A DNA stretch of 60,526 bases from Legionella sp. W10-070 (lineage in GTDB: Bacteria; Pseudomonadota; Gammaproteobacteria; Legionellales; Legionellaceae). Each line of letters opens with the position of its first letter. Position 1 is the first letter of the stretch. The notes under the pieces are model-generated. The model made no database searches. It saw only the letters and a list, made by a program, of their open reading frames with translations, and had not been told where the DNA came from. Location: contig NZ_CAAAJC010000018.1 in the NCBI RefSeq assembly GCF_900640175.1, positions 1-60,526 of the forward strand. The letters are read 5' to 3'. The translations under genes and the position numbers were made by a program. Shown here piece by piece: positions 18,502 through 27,974 of the stretch.

Positions 18502-19824
18502 TCAACCTATTAGTTGATGTACAATTTTCTCCATCTTCGAGGCCCGTGAGCCTTTTACCAGTACCGTTGTATCGGCATCAAGCGTTAAAAGCAAATCCCG
18601 GACCAACGCCTCCTGGTTATTATAATGCCTGGCATTCTCTCCAAATATGTTGCTCGCATACTCACTATCCACGCCATAAGTTAGCAGTAAATCAACGCCC
18701 TGATGCAAAGCAACATGCCCCACTTGCTCATGATGTTCACGTGTCCAGGAGCCAAGCTCTCCCATGTCTCCTAAAACAAGAATACGGCGCCCCTGACGCC
18801 TGGCCAAAATATCAACCGCAACCAATACAGAGTGGAGGTTGGCATTGTAGGTATCATCGATAACCAGGGAATTATTTTTACCGTCAAGAAAGGTCATTCG
18901 CCCAGCGACACCACGAAATTGATTTAAACCGCTAACGATATCAGCCAACCCAATCCCTGCCGCATAACAACAACAAGCGGCAGCCAGAGCGTTACGCATC
19001 GTATGTTCACCCGGGACCTGCATCATCACCCTGGCTTCACCCAAAGGCAGAACCATCTCAAAATGTGCACAGCCCCGCTCATCGTAGGCAATATTTTTTG
19101 CATAAACATCGGCTGTTTTTGTCAGTGAAAAACGCAAAACTTGCTTATCGCCAAGCATCTCATCCCAAAAATGAGCATAATCATCATCTTCATTGACTAC
19201 GACCGTCCCTACTGTCGCTGCATAGATCTCCCCCTTTGCCCGGGCAACACCCTCAATCGAACCAAACTCGCCAATATGCGCCGGAGCAATGTTATTAATC
19301 AGGGCGATGTCAGGCTTGACCAGCCCGGCCGTATAAGCAATTTCCCCTATGTGATTGGCACCCAGCTCAAAGACTGCATATCGATGCTCGGTCTTTAATT
19401 GCAACACGCTAAGTGGCACACCAATATGATTATTGAGATTCCCGAGTGTTGCATGAGCAGGCTTTGGCAAGATTGACGCAATCATGTCCTTCACCGTTGT
19501 CTTGCCATTGCTGCCTGTTAATGCAATCACCGGACAAGTGATTGTCTGGCGATGCCAGGCAGCAATTTGTGCCAATGCCTTCAAGGTATCCTTTACGATA
19601 AACTGGGGAATGGATACCGGCCTGCTCGCCTGAGTGCAAACAACAGCAATAGCCCCCTTTGCTGCTGCTTCCTCAATAAAATCATGCCCGTCAAAGCGCT
19701 CGCCTTTCACGGCAATGAATAAATCGCCGGACTTAACCTGACGGCTATCAATCGTTACACCAGTAATGACTGCATTACTGTCACAAGAACTATTCAGTAC
19801 TGAGGCTATTTGAGTTAAATTCAT
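18502..19824 (-). CDS. murF: UDP-N-acetylmuramoyl-tripeptide--D-alanyl-D-alanine ligase
   Basis: MurF attaches the D-Ala-D-Ala made by Ddl to the UDP-MurNAc tripeptide. The protein is 440 residues long. It begins with ITGVTIDSRQVKSGDLFIA at about 20-38 (the conserved Mur N-domain DSR motif), has the P-loop LTGSNGKTTVKDM at about 102-114, NNHIGVPLSVL at about 133-143, INNIAPAHIGEF at about 181-192 and VIDDTYNANLHS at about 314-325. murE and the earlier dcw genes do not precede it. The DUF167 gene lies 90 bases upstream instead. Confidence 0.95.
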   Translation of the reverse strand: MNLTQIASVLNSSCDSNAVITGVTIDSRQVKSGDLFIAVKGERFDGHDFIEEAAAKGAIAVVCTQASRPVSIPQFIVKDTLKALAQIAAWHRQTITCPVIALTGSNGKTTVKDMIASILPKPAHATLGNLNNHIGVPLSVLQLKTEHRYAVFELGANHIGEIAYTAGLVKPDIALINNIAPAHIGEFGSIEGVARAKGEIYAATVGTVVVNEDDDYAHFWDEMLGDKQVLRFSLTKTADVYAKNIAYDERGCAHFEMVLPLGEARVMMQVPGEHTMRNALAAACCCYAAGIGLADIVSGLNQFRGVAGRMTFLDGKNNSLVIDDTYNANLHSVLVAVDILARRQGRRILVLGDMGELGSWTREHHEQVGHVALHQGVDLLLTYGVDSEYASNIFGENARHYNNQEALVRDLLLTLDADTTVLVKGSRASKMEKIVHQLIG

Positions 19825-19914
19825 GATGCATTCGGGCTGTTAAAACCCTAGTGTACTCATTATTAGTTAAACCTTCCAGATGGCATATTCATACCCTGCC
19901 ATCCTCTATGTTCG

Positions 19915-20226
19915 TTAGTTTGAAAGTCCGATAAGCAGGTTCACTGCTTTTTCCTGTTCTGCAGGGGTTATCTTGATGGCAAGCACTTTTGTGCGCGAAG
20001 CCGCACCACGCACAATCGTTAGCTGCTTTTGTGGAATCCTCAATAACTTTGACAAGTATTGAATTAGCATTTTATTGGCTTTGCCACCCTGGGGGCTTGC
20101 TTTAAGGCTAATCTGCAAGCCTTCTTTAACGTCCAGGGCAATTGCATTTTGCCTGGCATCAGGCTTAACCCTGACTTGCACCAGGAGTTGCTCTGGGGTG
20201 GCTTTAAGCCAGGGATAACTCATCAA
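19915..20226 (-). CDS. DUF167 / YggU-family protein
   Basis: This 103-residue protein shows the YggU fold signatures: VQVRVKPDARQNAI at about 16-29, LQISLKASPQGGKANKMLIQ at about 36-55, where 'a.p..gkANk.l...l' is diagnostic, and LTIVRGAASRTKVLAI at about 68-83. The family's biochemical role is not settled. The start overlaps the zipA coding end by 23 bases, and murF follows 90 bases on, so it rides in the smc-zipA-murF transcript. In other gammaproteobacteria yggU usually follows yggT/proC, so this position is atypical. Confidence 0.85.
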   Translation of the reverse strand: MMSYPWLKATPEQLLVQVRVKPDARQNAIALDVKEGLQISLKASPQGGKANKMLIQYLSKLLRIPQKQLTIVRGAASRTKVLAIKITPAEQEKAVNLLIGLSN

Positions 20227-20917
20227 CCTCCCTGATATCGAGTAAGCGATAATAGTAAGCCATCCTCTCTTTCGTCAGTGGCTTGCGCTTATCATCAAGC
20301 AGATAGGTATCCAATCCGTCACGCAGTTGTTTTGCTGTTTCATACATAATGTCGAAGCGTTCTGCATCGATCGTAGGATTGCCTGAAGAATGCATAAACA
20401 GACAAAGTCCCCGTACGCTGAAAGCGCCGATATTCTGTAAATCAAAAACACCGCTTGCTGTCGCTGCAGCCAGGCTGCAAACTATCGGCCCCTGACCATT
20501 GGGATACTGGTGGCGATGAAACAAGCTGCCTTCCCCAAAGCGCAAGCCAGCAGCCAGGATTGTCTGCAACAGCTCATAACCGGCCAATTGCCGATTTTCT
20601 TTAGCCAACAAAAACATCATTAAGGATTTGCCTGACTCAGAGTTTCCGGTTTGTAACTCCTCTTTTAACTCACCAATGGCCGGTTTTTTTGCATTCGTCT
20701 GCGCCGTAACGTTCTTGTCTGTCTCGCTTTCAGCCACATTGTTAACCTTGCGCACAGCAATGATATCATCGAATTGCCTGCTTTCTACCTGGCCTAGCGA
20801 AGGTTGATAATTGACGGGGTTTAAATTCTGCCGTCTTACCTTCATCAAACGCCCTATTGCAGCCACCACGCCAACTAATAATAAAATATTAAGGATAAGA
20901 CTCCAGTTTGCCCCCAT
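20204..20917 (-). CDS. zipA: Cell division protein ZipA
   Basis: ZipA anchors FtsZ filaments to the inner membrane in gammaproteobacteria. The 237-residue protein has the expected plan. An N-terminal TM lies at about 6-23 (LILNILLLVGVVAAIGRL), followed by a basic stretch (KVRRQN), a low-complexity linker to about residue 95, and a C-terminal FtsZ-binding domain beginning SLMMFLLAKENRQLAGYELL at about 98-117. GEGSLFHRH, QNIGAFSVRGLCLFM and a final helix follow. It is shorter than E. coli ZipA (328), with most of the loss in the linker. smc lies 39 bases upstream. ligA, a common neighbour, is absent. Confidence 0.9.
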   Translation of the reverse strand: MGANWSLILNILLLVGVVAAIGRLMKVRRQNLNPVNYQPSLGQVESRQFDDIIAVRKVNNVAESETDKNVTAQTNAKKPAIGELKEELQTGNSESGKSLMMFLLAKENRQLAGYELLQTILAAGLRFGEGSLFHRHQYPNGQGPIVCSLAAATASGVFDLQNIGAFSVRGLCLFMHSSGNPTIDAERFDIMYETAKQLRDGLDTYLLDDKRKPLTKERMAYYYRLLDIREVDELSLA

Positions 20918-20956
20918 TTTAACTCCTGGTTATGCGGCTTCGATCCATAAGCCGCT

Positions 20957-23900
20957 TCAATTAACACCCTCTGACGAACTCATCGATAAGGCCTGCTCTA
21001 CATCTACTGCAACCACTCGCGAAACCCCTGGCTCACGCATGGTCACCCCAATTAAATGATCAGCCAACTCCATGGTTACCTTGTTATGAGTAATAAACAA
21101 GAATTGCACGAATTGGGACATCTCTTTTACCAAAGTACAAAAACGCCCGACATTTACATCATCCAGCGGCGCATCAACTTCATCCAACATACAAAATGGC
21201 GAAGGGTTAAGCTGAAAAATTGCAAATACCAGTGCGACCGCAGTCATTGCCTTCTCTCCACCAGAAAGCAAATGAATTGTACTGTTACGTTTACCTGGCG
21301 GCTGTGCCATCACCAGGACACCGGCTTCCAATAGATTATCACAAGTTAGCTCCAGCATGGCACGACCGCCGCCAAAAAGTCGTGGAAAAAGGGATTGGAA
21401 AGCGGTATTGACCTCACTAAACGTGGCTCGCAGCCGCTGTTCAGTTTCCCTGTCCATTTTTTTTATGGCCGCATCCAGTGTTGTCAATGCTTCCACAAGA
21501 TCCTGGTATTGATGATCCAGGTGTTGCTTGCGTTCCAGCTCGGCCTGATATTCTTCAACAGCCACCAGGTTAACTGCCCCTAAGCGCTTTATTTTATCGG
21601 CAATGTCTTCCAGTTCCTTTTCACGCATACTTTGCGTAACCCCGACAGGAAGTCCTGCAAGTAACTGCTCTGTGTCGGCATGGAATTCTGAAAGCGATTC
21701 AAGGATACCACCTGCACGCACAGCAAGTGCCTGCTCCTGCATTTGCTCCTGTTGCATTCTTTCCTGTACACCCTGAGCATTTTTTTCTTCCGCTCGTACC
21801 GATGCCTCAAGGGATTCTAATTGTCTGGATAAAGCCTCTGTCTTTTCGCGATAGCCGCTCAACTGGCTCTCCAATTTACCATGTTGCAGTACCTTTTCTT
21901 CCAATATATCACTCAGCGTTGACCCAGGCGTTTCAAGTTCAACCAGGCGGCTTGCTAAAATTTCCATCCGCTCGTTTAGCATGACCAACCGTAATTGCTC
22001 ACGTTTGACATTTTCACCAAGTTGCTGGGTTTTTATTTTCTCCCTGTCATATTGCAATTGGGTTTGATGCAGAATACTCCGCGCCTCTTCAACTGTCTGG
22101 CTCTGCCTGGACAAAGCCGACTCCCAATTTTTTTTCTCATCAGTCAACTGGCGCTGTTCCTGCTCATATTGCGTCATCATCAGAGAAGCGGCAGACAGCA
22201 ACCGTTCTGCATTATCCTGCTCTAAAGCCAGTTCTTCCAAACTTAACCTGAGATCTTCACTTTCTTCAACCAACAACGCCTGTCTTGTTTTTGCCTGCTC
22301 AACTGCCCGCTCCTTCTCTCTAATCACCGCTTCACAGGTTCTAACCTCATCGCGCAGCATTAATAATTCCTGCTTGATTGCATCCAGGGCCTGCTCGCTT
22401 TGTCTGACTTGAAGCTGGAGGTTATCCCGCGTCATTTTCAAGACGCCAAGCTGCTCTTGTGTCGTGGCAAGTGCTTCATCCAGTGCAGCTAAAGCCTCTT
22501 GCCGTGCCAATAAACCAGCCTGATCCTGCTCGCCTGGATTTGCAATTTTGACCCATCCTTTTGCTATCCAATAACCATCAGCAGTCACAATGGATTCGTC
22601 ATCGCTTAAATCAGGCAACCATTCTCTGGCTTGCGTTAAGTTGATGGCCGTGTAAATTTTGTCAAGCCGATAAGGCCAACAAGGATTGAGCCCTTTAATT
22701 TTATCAGACAAGCGGGGATGATTGGATTTTCCACCCGTTTGCAGCGCCTCTGTCAGGAACGCCATCGAAGCCGATACATCCTCGATTTTTGGCCACAACT
22801 CGTCCAAAGTCTCTAGAAAAACCGCTTGTAACCCTTCAGCAAAAACCAGCTCACAGGCATATCGCCACGGCTCATCAACCCTGATTGCTTCCACCAGCCT
22901 CGGTTTATCTTTCCAGACACCTGTCCCTTCCTCATGATTGTCATTTCGGCCCAAAGCAGCCTGTTGTGCTGCATATAAACCGGCCTGCTCCGTCGTTAAT
23001 TGATGAATTTTATCCTGCATCTGATGAAGCAATATTTCATTTGCAGATAACTGTTCGCGGCCCTTGGTTGATGCATCTACGATTTGTTGATAATCATCTT
23101 CTTTCTGTTGCAGCCCAACTCTCAGAGCTGCCAAGGATGAGCGCTTCATTTCAAGCGCCTCGAGCAAAGGCTCTGCCTCGTTTCGTGCCTGCTCTTCTGC
23201 CATTTTTTCCAGCCTTGACAGACTCTGCTGACGCTGTTGTGCAATATGCTGGATACGAACCTGCCCGACTTGAATTTCTCGCTGTGTATTGTGAAAGGCT
23301 TGCTGAACTTTCTGGTCTTTTTCAGACCACTCCATCTGCTGTCGTTGCAATTCCATTAACAATTGCTGCTGCTTAACCAACAGCGCTTGCTGTTGGTCTA
23401 AATTTTGTTGCAACTGTTGAGCAACGTCCTGGCTGATGCTTATCAGCTCATTATCCTGTTGAATCTGGCTGGTTGCACTCTGCCAGTCAGTCTGCATCTG
23501 TTGCTGATCCGCCTTGAGCCGTTGTTTTTCACGTTGATTCTGTTGAACGCTTTCTTCCAAACGGGCAATCTCTGTTGCCAACTGGTAAAAGCGCGTTTGA
23601 ATCTGCTGAAAAACGTCATTGTCTTGACGTAGTTTTTCCCGTAATGTGGCACTTTGACTAAAGGCTTCCGTTATATTCGCCTGGTACTTCTCGTATTCAA
23701 CTGCCAGCTGCCTGATTGTATTCTGCCTTACCAACTGCTCTTCAGTTAAGGATTTCCATTTGAGTGCTAAAATTTCAGATTTGCACAAACGTTCACTTGC
23801 TTTTAACGCCTTATAACGCTCAGCAGCCTTTGCCTGTCTTTCAAGCCGGTGCAGCTGCTTATCCAGCTCCTCACGAATATCAGCCACACGGGCTAAATTG

Positions 23901-24466
23901 TCCTGAGCATGAGTCATGCGCAGCAGCGTCTCACGACGACGTTCCTTGTATCTGGATACCCCGGCAGCTTCTTCCAGATAGCCCCTTAATTCTTCTGGCC
24001 GCGCCTCGACAATACGGGAAATGGTACCTTGGCCAATGATTGAATAACCGCGAGCCCCCGCGCCGGTTCCCAGAAACAGATCGGTAATATCCTTACGACG
24101 GCAACGGCTGCCATTTAAAAAATAACAGGACTCGCCGTCACGGCTCACAACCCGTTTAACAGCAATTTCCTGATAGCTTGCATACTGACCTTGCAGACGG
24201 CCGAGGCTATTATTAAAAATTAATTCAACAGAAGCCTGTCCCACGGCCTTTCGCTGGCTCGAGCCATTAAAGATGACATCAGTCATCGATTCGCCCCGCA
24301 GGCTCTTGGCAGAACTCTCACCCATTACCCAGCGCACTGCATCAATCACATTGGATTTTCCACACCCATTAGGACCAACAACAGCAACTAATTGACTTGG
24401 AAAAGGCACTACAGTGGGGTCAACGAAGGATTTAAATCCCGCCAATTTCAGCTCTTTTAATTGCAT
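20957..24466 (-). CDS. smc: Chromosome condensin subunit SMC
   Basis: SMC forms the ring-shaped ATPase that organises and segregates the chromosome with ScpA/ScpB (not in this window). The 1169-residue protein shows the full plan: Walker A GPNGCGKSNVID at about 32-43, a long Gln/Glu-rich coiled coil to about 500, a hinge with the region GTGVWKDKPRLVEAIRVDE near 510-530, a second coiled coil, the ABC signature LLSGGEKAMTAVALVF, and Walker B FCMLDEVDAPLDDVN near the C-terminus. Its presence instead of MukB argues against Enterobacteria. It heads the long minus-strand cluster. Confidence 0.97.
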   Translation of the reverse strand: MQLKELKLAGFKSFVDPTVVPFPSQLVAVVGPNGCGKSNVIDAVRWVMGESSAKSLRGESMTDVIFNGSSQRKAVGQASVELIFNNSLGRLQGQYASYQEIAVKRVVSRDGESCYFLNGSRCRRKDITDLFLGTGAGARGYSIIGQGTISRIVEARPEELRGYLEEAAGVSRYKERRRETLLRMTHAQDNLARVADIREELDKQLHRLERQAKAAERYKALKASERLCKSEILALKWKSLTEEQLVRQNTIRQLAVEYEKYQANITEAFSQSATLREKLRQDNDVFQQIQTRFYQLATEIARLEESVQQNQREKQRLKADQQQMQTDWQSATSQIQQDNELISISQDVAQQLQQNLDQQQALLVKQQQLLMELQRQQMEWSEKDQKVQQAFHNTQREIQVGQVRIQHIAQQRQQSLSRLEKMAEEQARNEAEPLLEALEMKRSSLAALRVGLQQKEDDYQQIVDASTKGREQLSANEILLHQMQDKIHQLTTEQAGLYAAQQAALGRNDNHEEGTGVWKDKPRLVEAIRVDEPWRYACELVFAEGLQAVFLETLDELWPKIEDVSASMAFLTEALQTGGKSNHPRLSDKIKGLNPCWPYRLDKIYTAINLTQAREWLPDLSDDESIVTADGYWIAKGWVKIANPGEQDQAGLLARQEALAALDEALATTQEQLGVLKMTRDNLQLQVRQSEQALDAIKQELLMLRDEVRTCEAVIREKERAVEQAKTRQALLVEESEDLRLSLEELALEQDNAERLLSAASLMMTQYEQEQRQLTDEKKNWESALSRQSQTVEEARSILHQTQLQYDREKIKTQQLGENVKREQLRLVMLNERMEILASRLVELETPGSTLSDILEEKVLQHGKLESQLSGYREKTEALSRQLESLEASVRAEEKNAQGVQERMQQEQMQEQALAVRAGGILESLSEFHADTEQLLAGLPVGVTQSMREKELEDIADKIKRLGAVNLVAVEEYQAELERKQHLDHQYQDLVEALTTLDAAIKKMDRETEQRLRATFSEVNTAFQSLFPRLFGGGRAMLELTCDNLLEAGVLVMAQPPGKRNSTIHLLSGGEKAMTAVALVFAIFQLNPSPFCMLDEVDAPLDDVNVGRFCTLVKEMSQFVQFLFITHNKVTMELADHLIGVTMREPGVSRVVAVDVEQALSMSSSEGVN

Positions 24467-24544
24467 CAGGAACGCAAAAGAAAATAAATTGCCGGAATTG
24501 TAACCTACAAATAGTCTGCAGGAGAAGAACTGATTCGGACCAGG

Positions 24545-25525
24545 TCAGAATTCTAGTAACACGGTACCCCAGGTATAACCGGCACCAAATCCGCTGAGTA
24601 AAATTAAATCTCCTTTCTTGATTTTTCCTTCCTGGAAAGCAGCATTGAAAGCAAGCGGGATAGAAGCAGCGGAAGTATTGCCATGCTTATCAAGCGAGAT
24701 CAGTATTTTTTCCATCGGGATATCAAGATTATGTGCTATCGCTTTAAGAATACGGATATTTGCCTGATGAGGGATAAAATATTTAATATCCGTTGTAGTT
24801 AATTTGTTAAATTCTAAAGCCTGCTGAATCTCATTACTAAACCGTTCAACTGCTTGTTTAAAAACCTGCTTCCCATTCATTTGCAGGTAGGGCTTGTTCT
24901 TTGCCATTCCTTGCATGCCTTGGCCAACCCCCCAGGGTATCTGCAGCTCCTCGACTCCAGCCCCATCAGAGCCAAGCTTGCAATAAAAGATTCCCCTGCC
25001 ATCATCCAAAGGAGAACGCGATAATAAAAAAGCACCAAAACCATCACCAAACAAAATAGCCGTTGCTCTGTCTGTCTTATCAATAATTTTAGAGAAAACA
25101 TCACATCCAAGGACTAGAGCGTAGTTAATGTCGGGATTGGCCTGCATGAAATAATAAGCACTGGACAGAGCATAAACAAAACCACTGCATGCAGCCTGCA
25201 TATCAAAGGCAATCGCATTATCGATACCCAGTTTTCTCTGCACCATTGCTGCACTGCTCGGCATCAATTGATAGGGGGTAGTTGTGGCGATGATAATTAA
25301 ATCAATTTGCTGGTTGGAAATGCCTCCTCGGTTAATCGCAGTCAATGCTGCCTGACAGCTGCAATCAATAAAATTTTCATTATCATCCAGTATGTGGCGT
25401 TCTTTTATACCCGTCATCTGGCTAATCCAGTTATCCGTTGTATCTAAAAGCACTTCCAACTCTTTATTTGTCAGCGTTTTGTTAGGAAGATAACCACCAC
25501 AAGACAAAATTTTTATAGCTTCCAT
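24545..25525 (-). CDS. FabH-like beta-ketoacyl synthase III
   Basis: This 326-residue thiolase-fold enzyme has the KAS III triad: Cys113 in QAACSGFVYAL, His253 in IPHQANIRIL and Asn283 in HGNTSAASIP. Normal FabH condenses acetyl-CoA with malonyl-ACP to start fatty acid synthesis, but the housekeeping copy usually sits in a plsX-fabH-fabD cluster, which is not here. This copy is divergent from phaC. FabH homologues such as NphT7 can make acetoacetyl-CoA from acetyl- and malonyl-CoA, so it may supply PHA precursor in a locus that shows no phaA thiolase (inference). The start ATG 25525 is followed by MEAIKILSCGGYLP, the normal N-terminus. Confidence 0.85.
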   Translation of the reverse strand: MEAIKILSCGGYLPNKTLTNKELEVLLDTTDNWISQMTGIKERHILDDNENFIDCSCQAALTAINRGGISNQQIDLIIIATTTPYQLMPSSAAMVQRKLGIDNAIAFDMQAACSGFVYALSSAYYFMQANPDINYALVLGCDVFSKIIDKTDRATAILFGDGFGAFLLSRSPLDDGRGIFYCKLGSDGAGVEELQIPWGVGQGMQGMAKNKPYLQMNGKQVFKQAVERFSNEIQQALEFNKLTTTDIKYFIPHQANIRILKAIAHNLDIPMEKILISLDKHGNTSAASIPLAFNAAFQEGKIKKGDLILLSGFGAGYTWGTVLLEF

Positions 25526-25958
25526 TAATTATCCCAACCTCAAAATAGTCATAATTACTTAAACAGACTCCAAACTGCCATTCTGGCTTTCCTGCTCAGG
25601 TATCAAAGACTCTGTCAATACAGACAGGTAGCTGACATAGATTTTACTTAGTGTAGGATACCTAATTGATGTTTTCAATTTTTACAAACTGCTTTTTTTT
25701 GGTTTTATGCGCCATTTTAATGCCAACCCGCTTTAATTTTTTCGCTATTTTTAACCGATTTAACCAATGATTCCTGTTGGCTTTTAAATGATTTTAGTTT
25801 TGATTTAATTGATTAATTCTGCTTAAATTAACCTTTGATATTTATTAAAAAATGACTTTAACCTCTCTATCCGCAGAATGCATCAACCGAGGCAGGAAAA
25901 AGATCAATAATATATATACAGATGAAAGCAAAAAAAAGCCTGCAGTGGGCGATAGATT

Positions 25959-25995
25959 TCTCATTAATAATGACTTATCACTGCTCTTAATGAGA
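25959..25995. repeat. 9-base inverted repeat upstream of phaC
   Basis: TCTCATTAA (25959-25967) is mirrored by TTAATGAGA (25987-25995) with 19 bases between, centred about 70 bases before the phaC start. The spacing of half-sites is about two helical turns plus, compatible with a dimeric regulator. No factor is identified. Confidence 0.35.
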
Positions 25996-26004
25996 TTTTA
26001 TTTG

Positions 26005-26012
26005 CTAAGCTT
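26005..26012 (+). promoter_or_regulatory. Possible RpoS-type -10 element of phaC
   Basis: CTAAGCTT preceded by G differs at one position from the extended RpoS -10 pattern CTAYRCTT. It lies 35 bases ahead of the phaC ATG with a good RBS in between. Storage polymer synthesis in stationary phase would make sense, but the match is short. Confidence 0.3.
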
Positions 26013-26046
26013 TAATGATTAAGTCGCACTACTTTTAGGAGACCGG

Positions 26047-27891
26047 ATGACAACAGATACAGAACTAAGCGATCTCATGCATTCCGTTGCCATGAAAAGC
26101 TTACAAATGTTGGAAGGGTTTAAGCAGCAACCCATGCAGTTACCCAATCTTCTCAAGCAATATATCGAATTGACCAAAGATTACCAGGCCTTATTGACGG
26201 TGTTATTCAAAAACCCTGAACAACTCTGGCAAATGCAGATGGCTTATTGGCAAGATGCTTTAAATCTGGCACAGGAACAATTTAATCATTGGCTTGAAGG
26301 CAAACCCATGCCTATTCAAGATCGGCGTTTTAGCGCCGAAGAATGGGTGAATAATCCGTTCTTTAACCTGTTAAGCCAGCATTACTTGTTAGCCAGCGAA
26401 CACTTAAATTCCTTGCTGGATCGGCTGGACTACGGTGATAAACAGCTTGGCAAAAGAGTCCGTTTTTTTACCAGGCAATATCTTGATGCGCTATCACCTG
26501 CCAATTACTTGCATACCAACCCCGAGCTAATGGCAGAAACCATACAAAGTCATGGCAAGAACTTATTACGAGGCCTGGAAAATCTGCTCACGGATATGGA
26601 AGAGGGTTCTTCCCGCCTGATTATTAAGATGACCGATACCAATGCTTTTACAATTGGAGAGAATATTGCCACAACGCCCGGGAAGGTGATTTATCGCAAT
26701 GAGATGATAGAGTTAATTCAGTTCCTTCCGCAAACAGAGAAAGTCCGGGCAGTGCCGCTTCTAATCGTTCCACCCTGGATTAACAAATACTATATCCTTG
26801 ATCTGAGCCAGCAAAACTCATTTATTGGCTGGCTGGTGAGTCAAGGGATCAGCGTCTTTGTCATTTCCTGGGTGAATCCTGATGCCAGCTATGCTCAAAA
26901 AGGCATTTATGATTACCTTAAGGATGGGCCTCTGGCCGCCATACATGCCATTCAAAAACAGCTTGGTGTCGAGCAAGTCAATGTTCTTGGCTTTTGTATT
27001 GGAGGAACATTAATCGCCTGTATGCTCGCTTATTTAAAAGCACTTAATGAAAATCCAGTACGTAGTGCAACCTTCCTTGCCTCAATGATTGATTTCAGTG
27101 ATCCGGGTGACATCTCTGTATTTATCGATGAGCAGCAAATTGGCCGCATTGAAGAAGAGATGCATGCCAAAGGATTTCTCGATGGCCGCTTTATGGCCAG
27201 TACATTTAACTCTTTAAGAGCCAATGACCTGGTCTGGTCCTTTTTTATAAAAAATTACCTGCGAGGCAAAGACCCCGTACCCTTTGATATTTTATATTGG
27301 AATGCCGATGCCACCAATATGCCGGCCAGAATGCACTCCCAATATTTGCGCTGGATGTACTTGCATAATGACCTGGTAAAACCAGGCAAAATTCATCTGA
27401 ACCATGTCCCCTTGGATATTACTCAAATTGATACCCCAACCTTTTTTGTCTCGACACAGAAAGATCATATTGCACCCTGGCAAACTACTTATTTAGGTTT
27501 CCAGCTCATGAAGGGGAAAAAACGGTTTTTATTAGGCGGTTCGGGGCATATTGCCGGTATTGTTAACCCCCCCAGCAATAATAAATACGGCTTTTATCGG
27601 AACAACAGTGCGAATCAAACCGCCGAGGAATGGTTAGCTAATGCCACTCACCATCCTGGTTCCTGGTGGCCTGAATGGCTTGACTGGCTTAACAAAGAAT
27701 CGGGTTCCTTAATTACTGCGCCTGATTTAACTCAATTGCCATTTAAAGCAATCATGGATGCCCCCGGAAGTTATGTCCTTAAAACCCATAAGGCAGGTAA
27801 GGAAAACCTGCTGCCTGGGGATTATTTAAAAGAGCTGTTACCTTCTAAAGAAACATCGGCATCGTCTGAATCATCAGAAGAGACTGCCTGA
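26047..27891 (+). CDS. phaC: Class I poly(3-hydroxyalkanoate) synthase
   Basis: PhaC polymerises (R)-3-hydroxyacyl-CoA into PHA on the granule surface. The 614-residue protein has the alpha/beta-hydrolase core with a cysteine lipase box, LGFCIGGT, giving Cys317. Asp473 (STQKDHIAPW) and His501 (GGSGHIAGIVNPP) complete the triad. The N-terminal region of about 180 residues is the family's PhaC_N domain, including RVRFFTRQYLDALSPANY at about 137-154. Length and the lack of a PhaE partner point to class I. It faces a phasin, phaR and two reductase genes across a shared bidirectional terminator. The C-terminal tail is Ser/Glu-rich. Confidence 0.96.
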   Translation: MTTDTELSDLMHSVAMKSLQMLEGFKQQPMQLPNLLKQYIELTKDYQALLTVLFKNPEQLWQMQMAYWQDALNLAQEQFNHWLEGKPMPIQDRRFSAEEWVNNPFFNLLSQHYLLASEHLNSLLDRLDYGDKQLGKRVRFFTRQYLDALSPANYLHTNPELMAETIQSHGKNLLRGLENLLTDMEEGSSRLIIKMTDTNAFTIGENIATTPGKVIYRNEMIELIQFLPQTEKVRAVPLLIVPPWINKYYILDLSQQNSFIGWLVSQGISVFVISWVNPDASYAQKGIYDYLKDGPLAAIHAIQKQLGVEQVNVLGFCIGGTLIACMLAYLKALNENPVRSATFLASMIDFSDPGDISVFIDEQQIGRIEEEMHAKGFLDGRFMASTFNSLRANDLVWSFFIKNYLRGKDPVPFDILYWNADATNMPARMHSQYLRWMYLHNDLVKPGKIHLNHVPLDITQIDTPTFFVSTQKDHIAPWQTTYLGFQLMKGKKRFLLGGSGHIAGIVNPPSNNKYGFYRNNSANQTAEEWLANATHHPGSWWPEWLDWLNKESGSLITAPDLTQLPFKAIMDAPGSYVLKTHKAGKENLLPGDYLKELLPSKETSASSESSEETA

Positions 27892-27897
27892 TAATAA

Positions 27898-27932
27898 AAA
27901 AGACATTTTATGCTGGGCATAAAATGTCTTTT
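27898..27932. terminator. Bidirectional Rho-independent terminator between phaC and phaP
   Basis: AAAAGACATTTTATG (27898-27912) pairs perfectly with CATAAAATGTCTTTT (27918-27932) around the loop CTGGG. The flanking A and T tracts serve both directions, as expected for the convergent phaC and phasin genes. Confidence 0.9.
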
Positions 27933-27974
27933 AAAATTCAGTTAAAAACTTAAGCGATACTTACAAGTAATAGC

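Larger units (their letters stand above)
25526..26046. other. Long AT-rich divergent control region between the FabH-like gene and phaC
   Basis: There are 521 bases without a convincing gene. The middle (about 25680-25860) is very rich in A/T with repeated TTTTAAT/TTTAA tracts, as in bent promoter-upstream DNA or a silencer-binding site. Near phaC there is a 9-base inverted repeat (25959-25995), a possible stationary-phase -10 element (26005-26012) and a strong RBS, AGGAGA, 5 bases before the phaC ATG. No tRNA or small RNA terminator was seen. Confidence 0.6.

Noticed and set aside
22885-23376. 163-codon + strand frame opposite smc
   Set aside because: Antisense of the SMC coiled coil. Long antisense frames arise from Gln/Leu-rich coding and there is no RBS.
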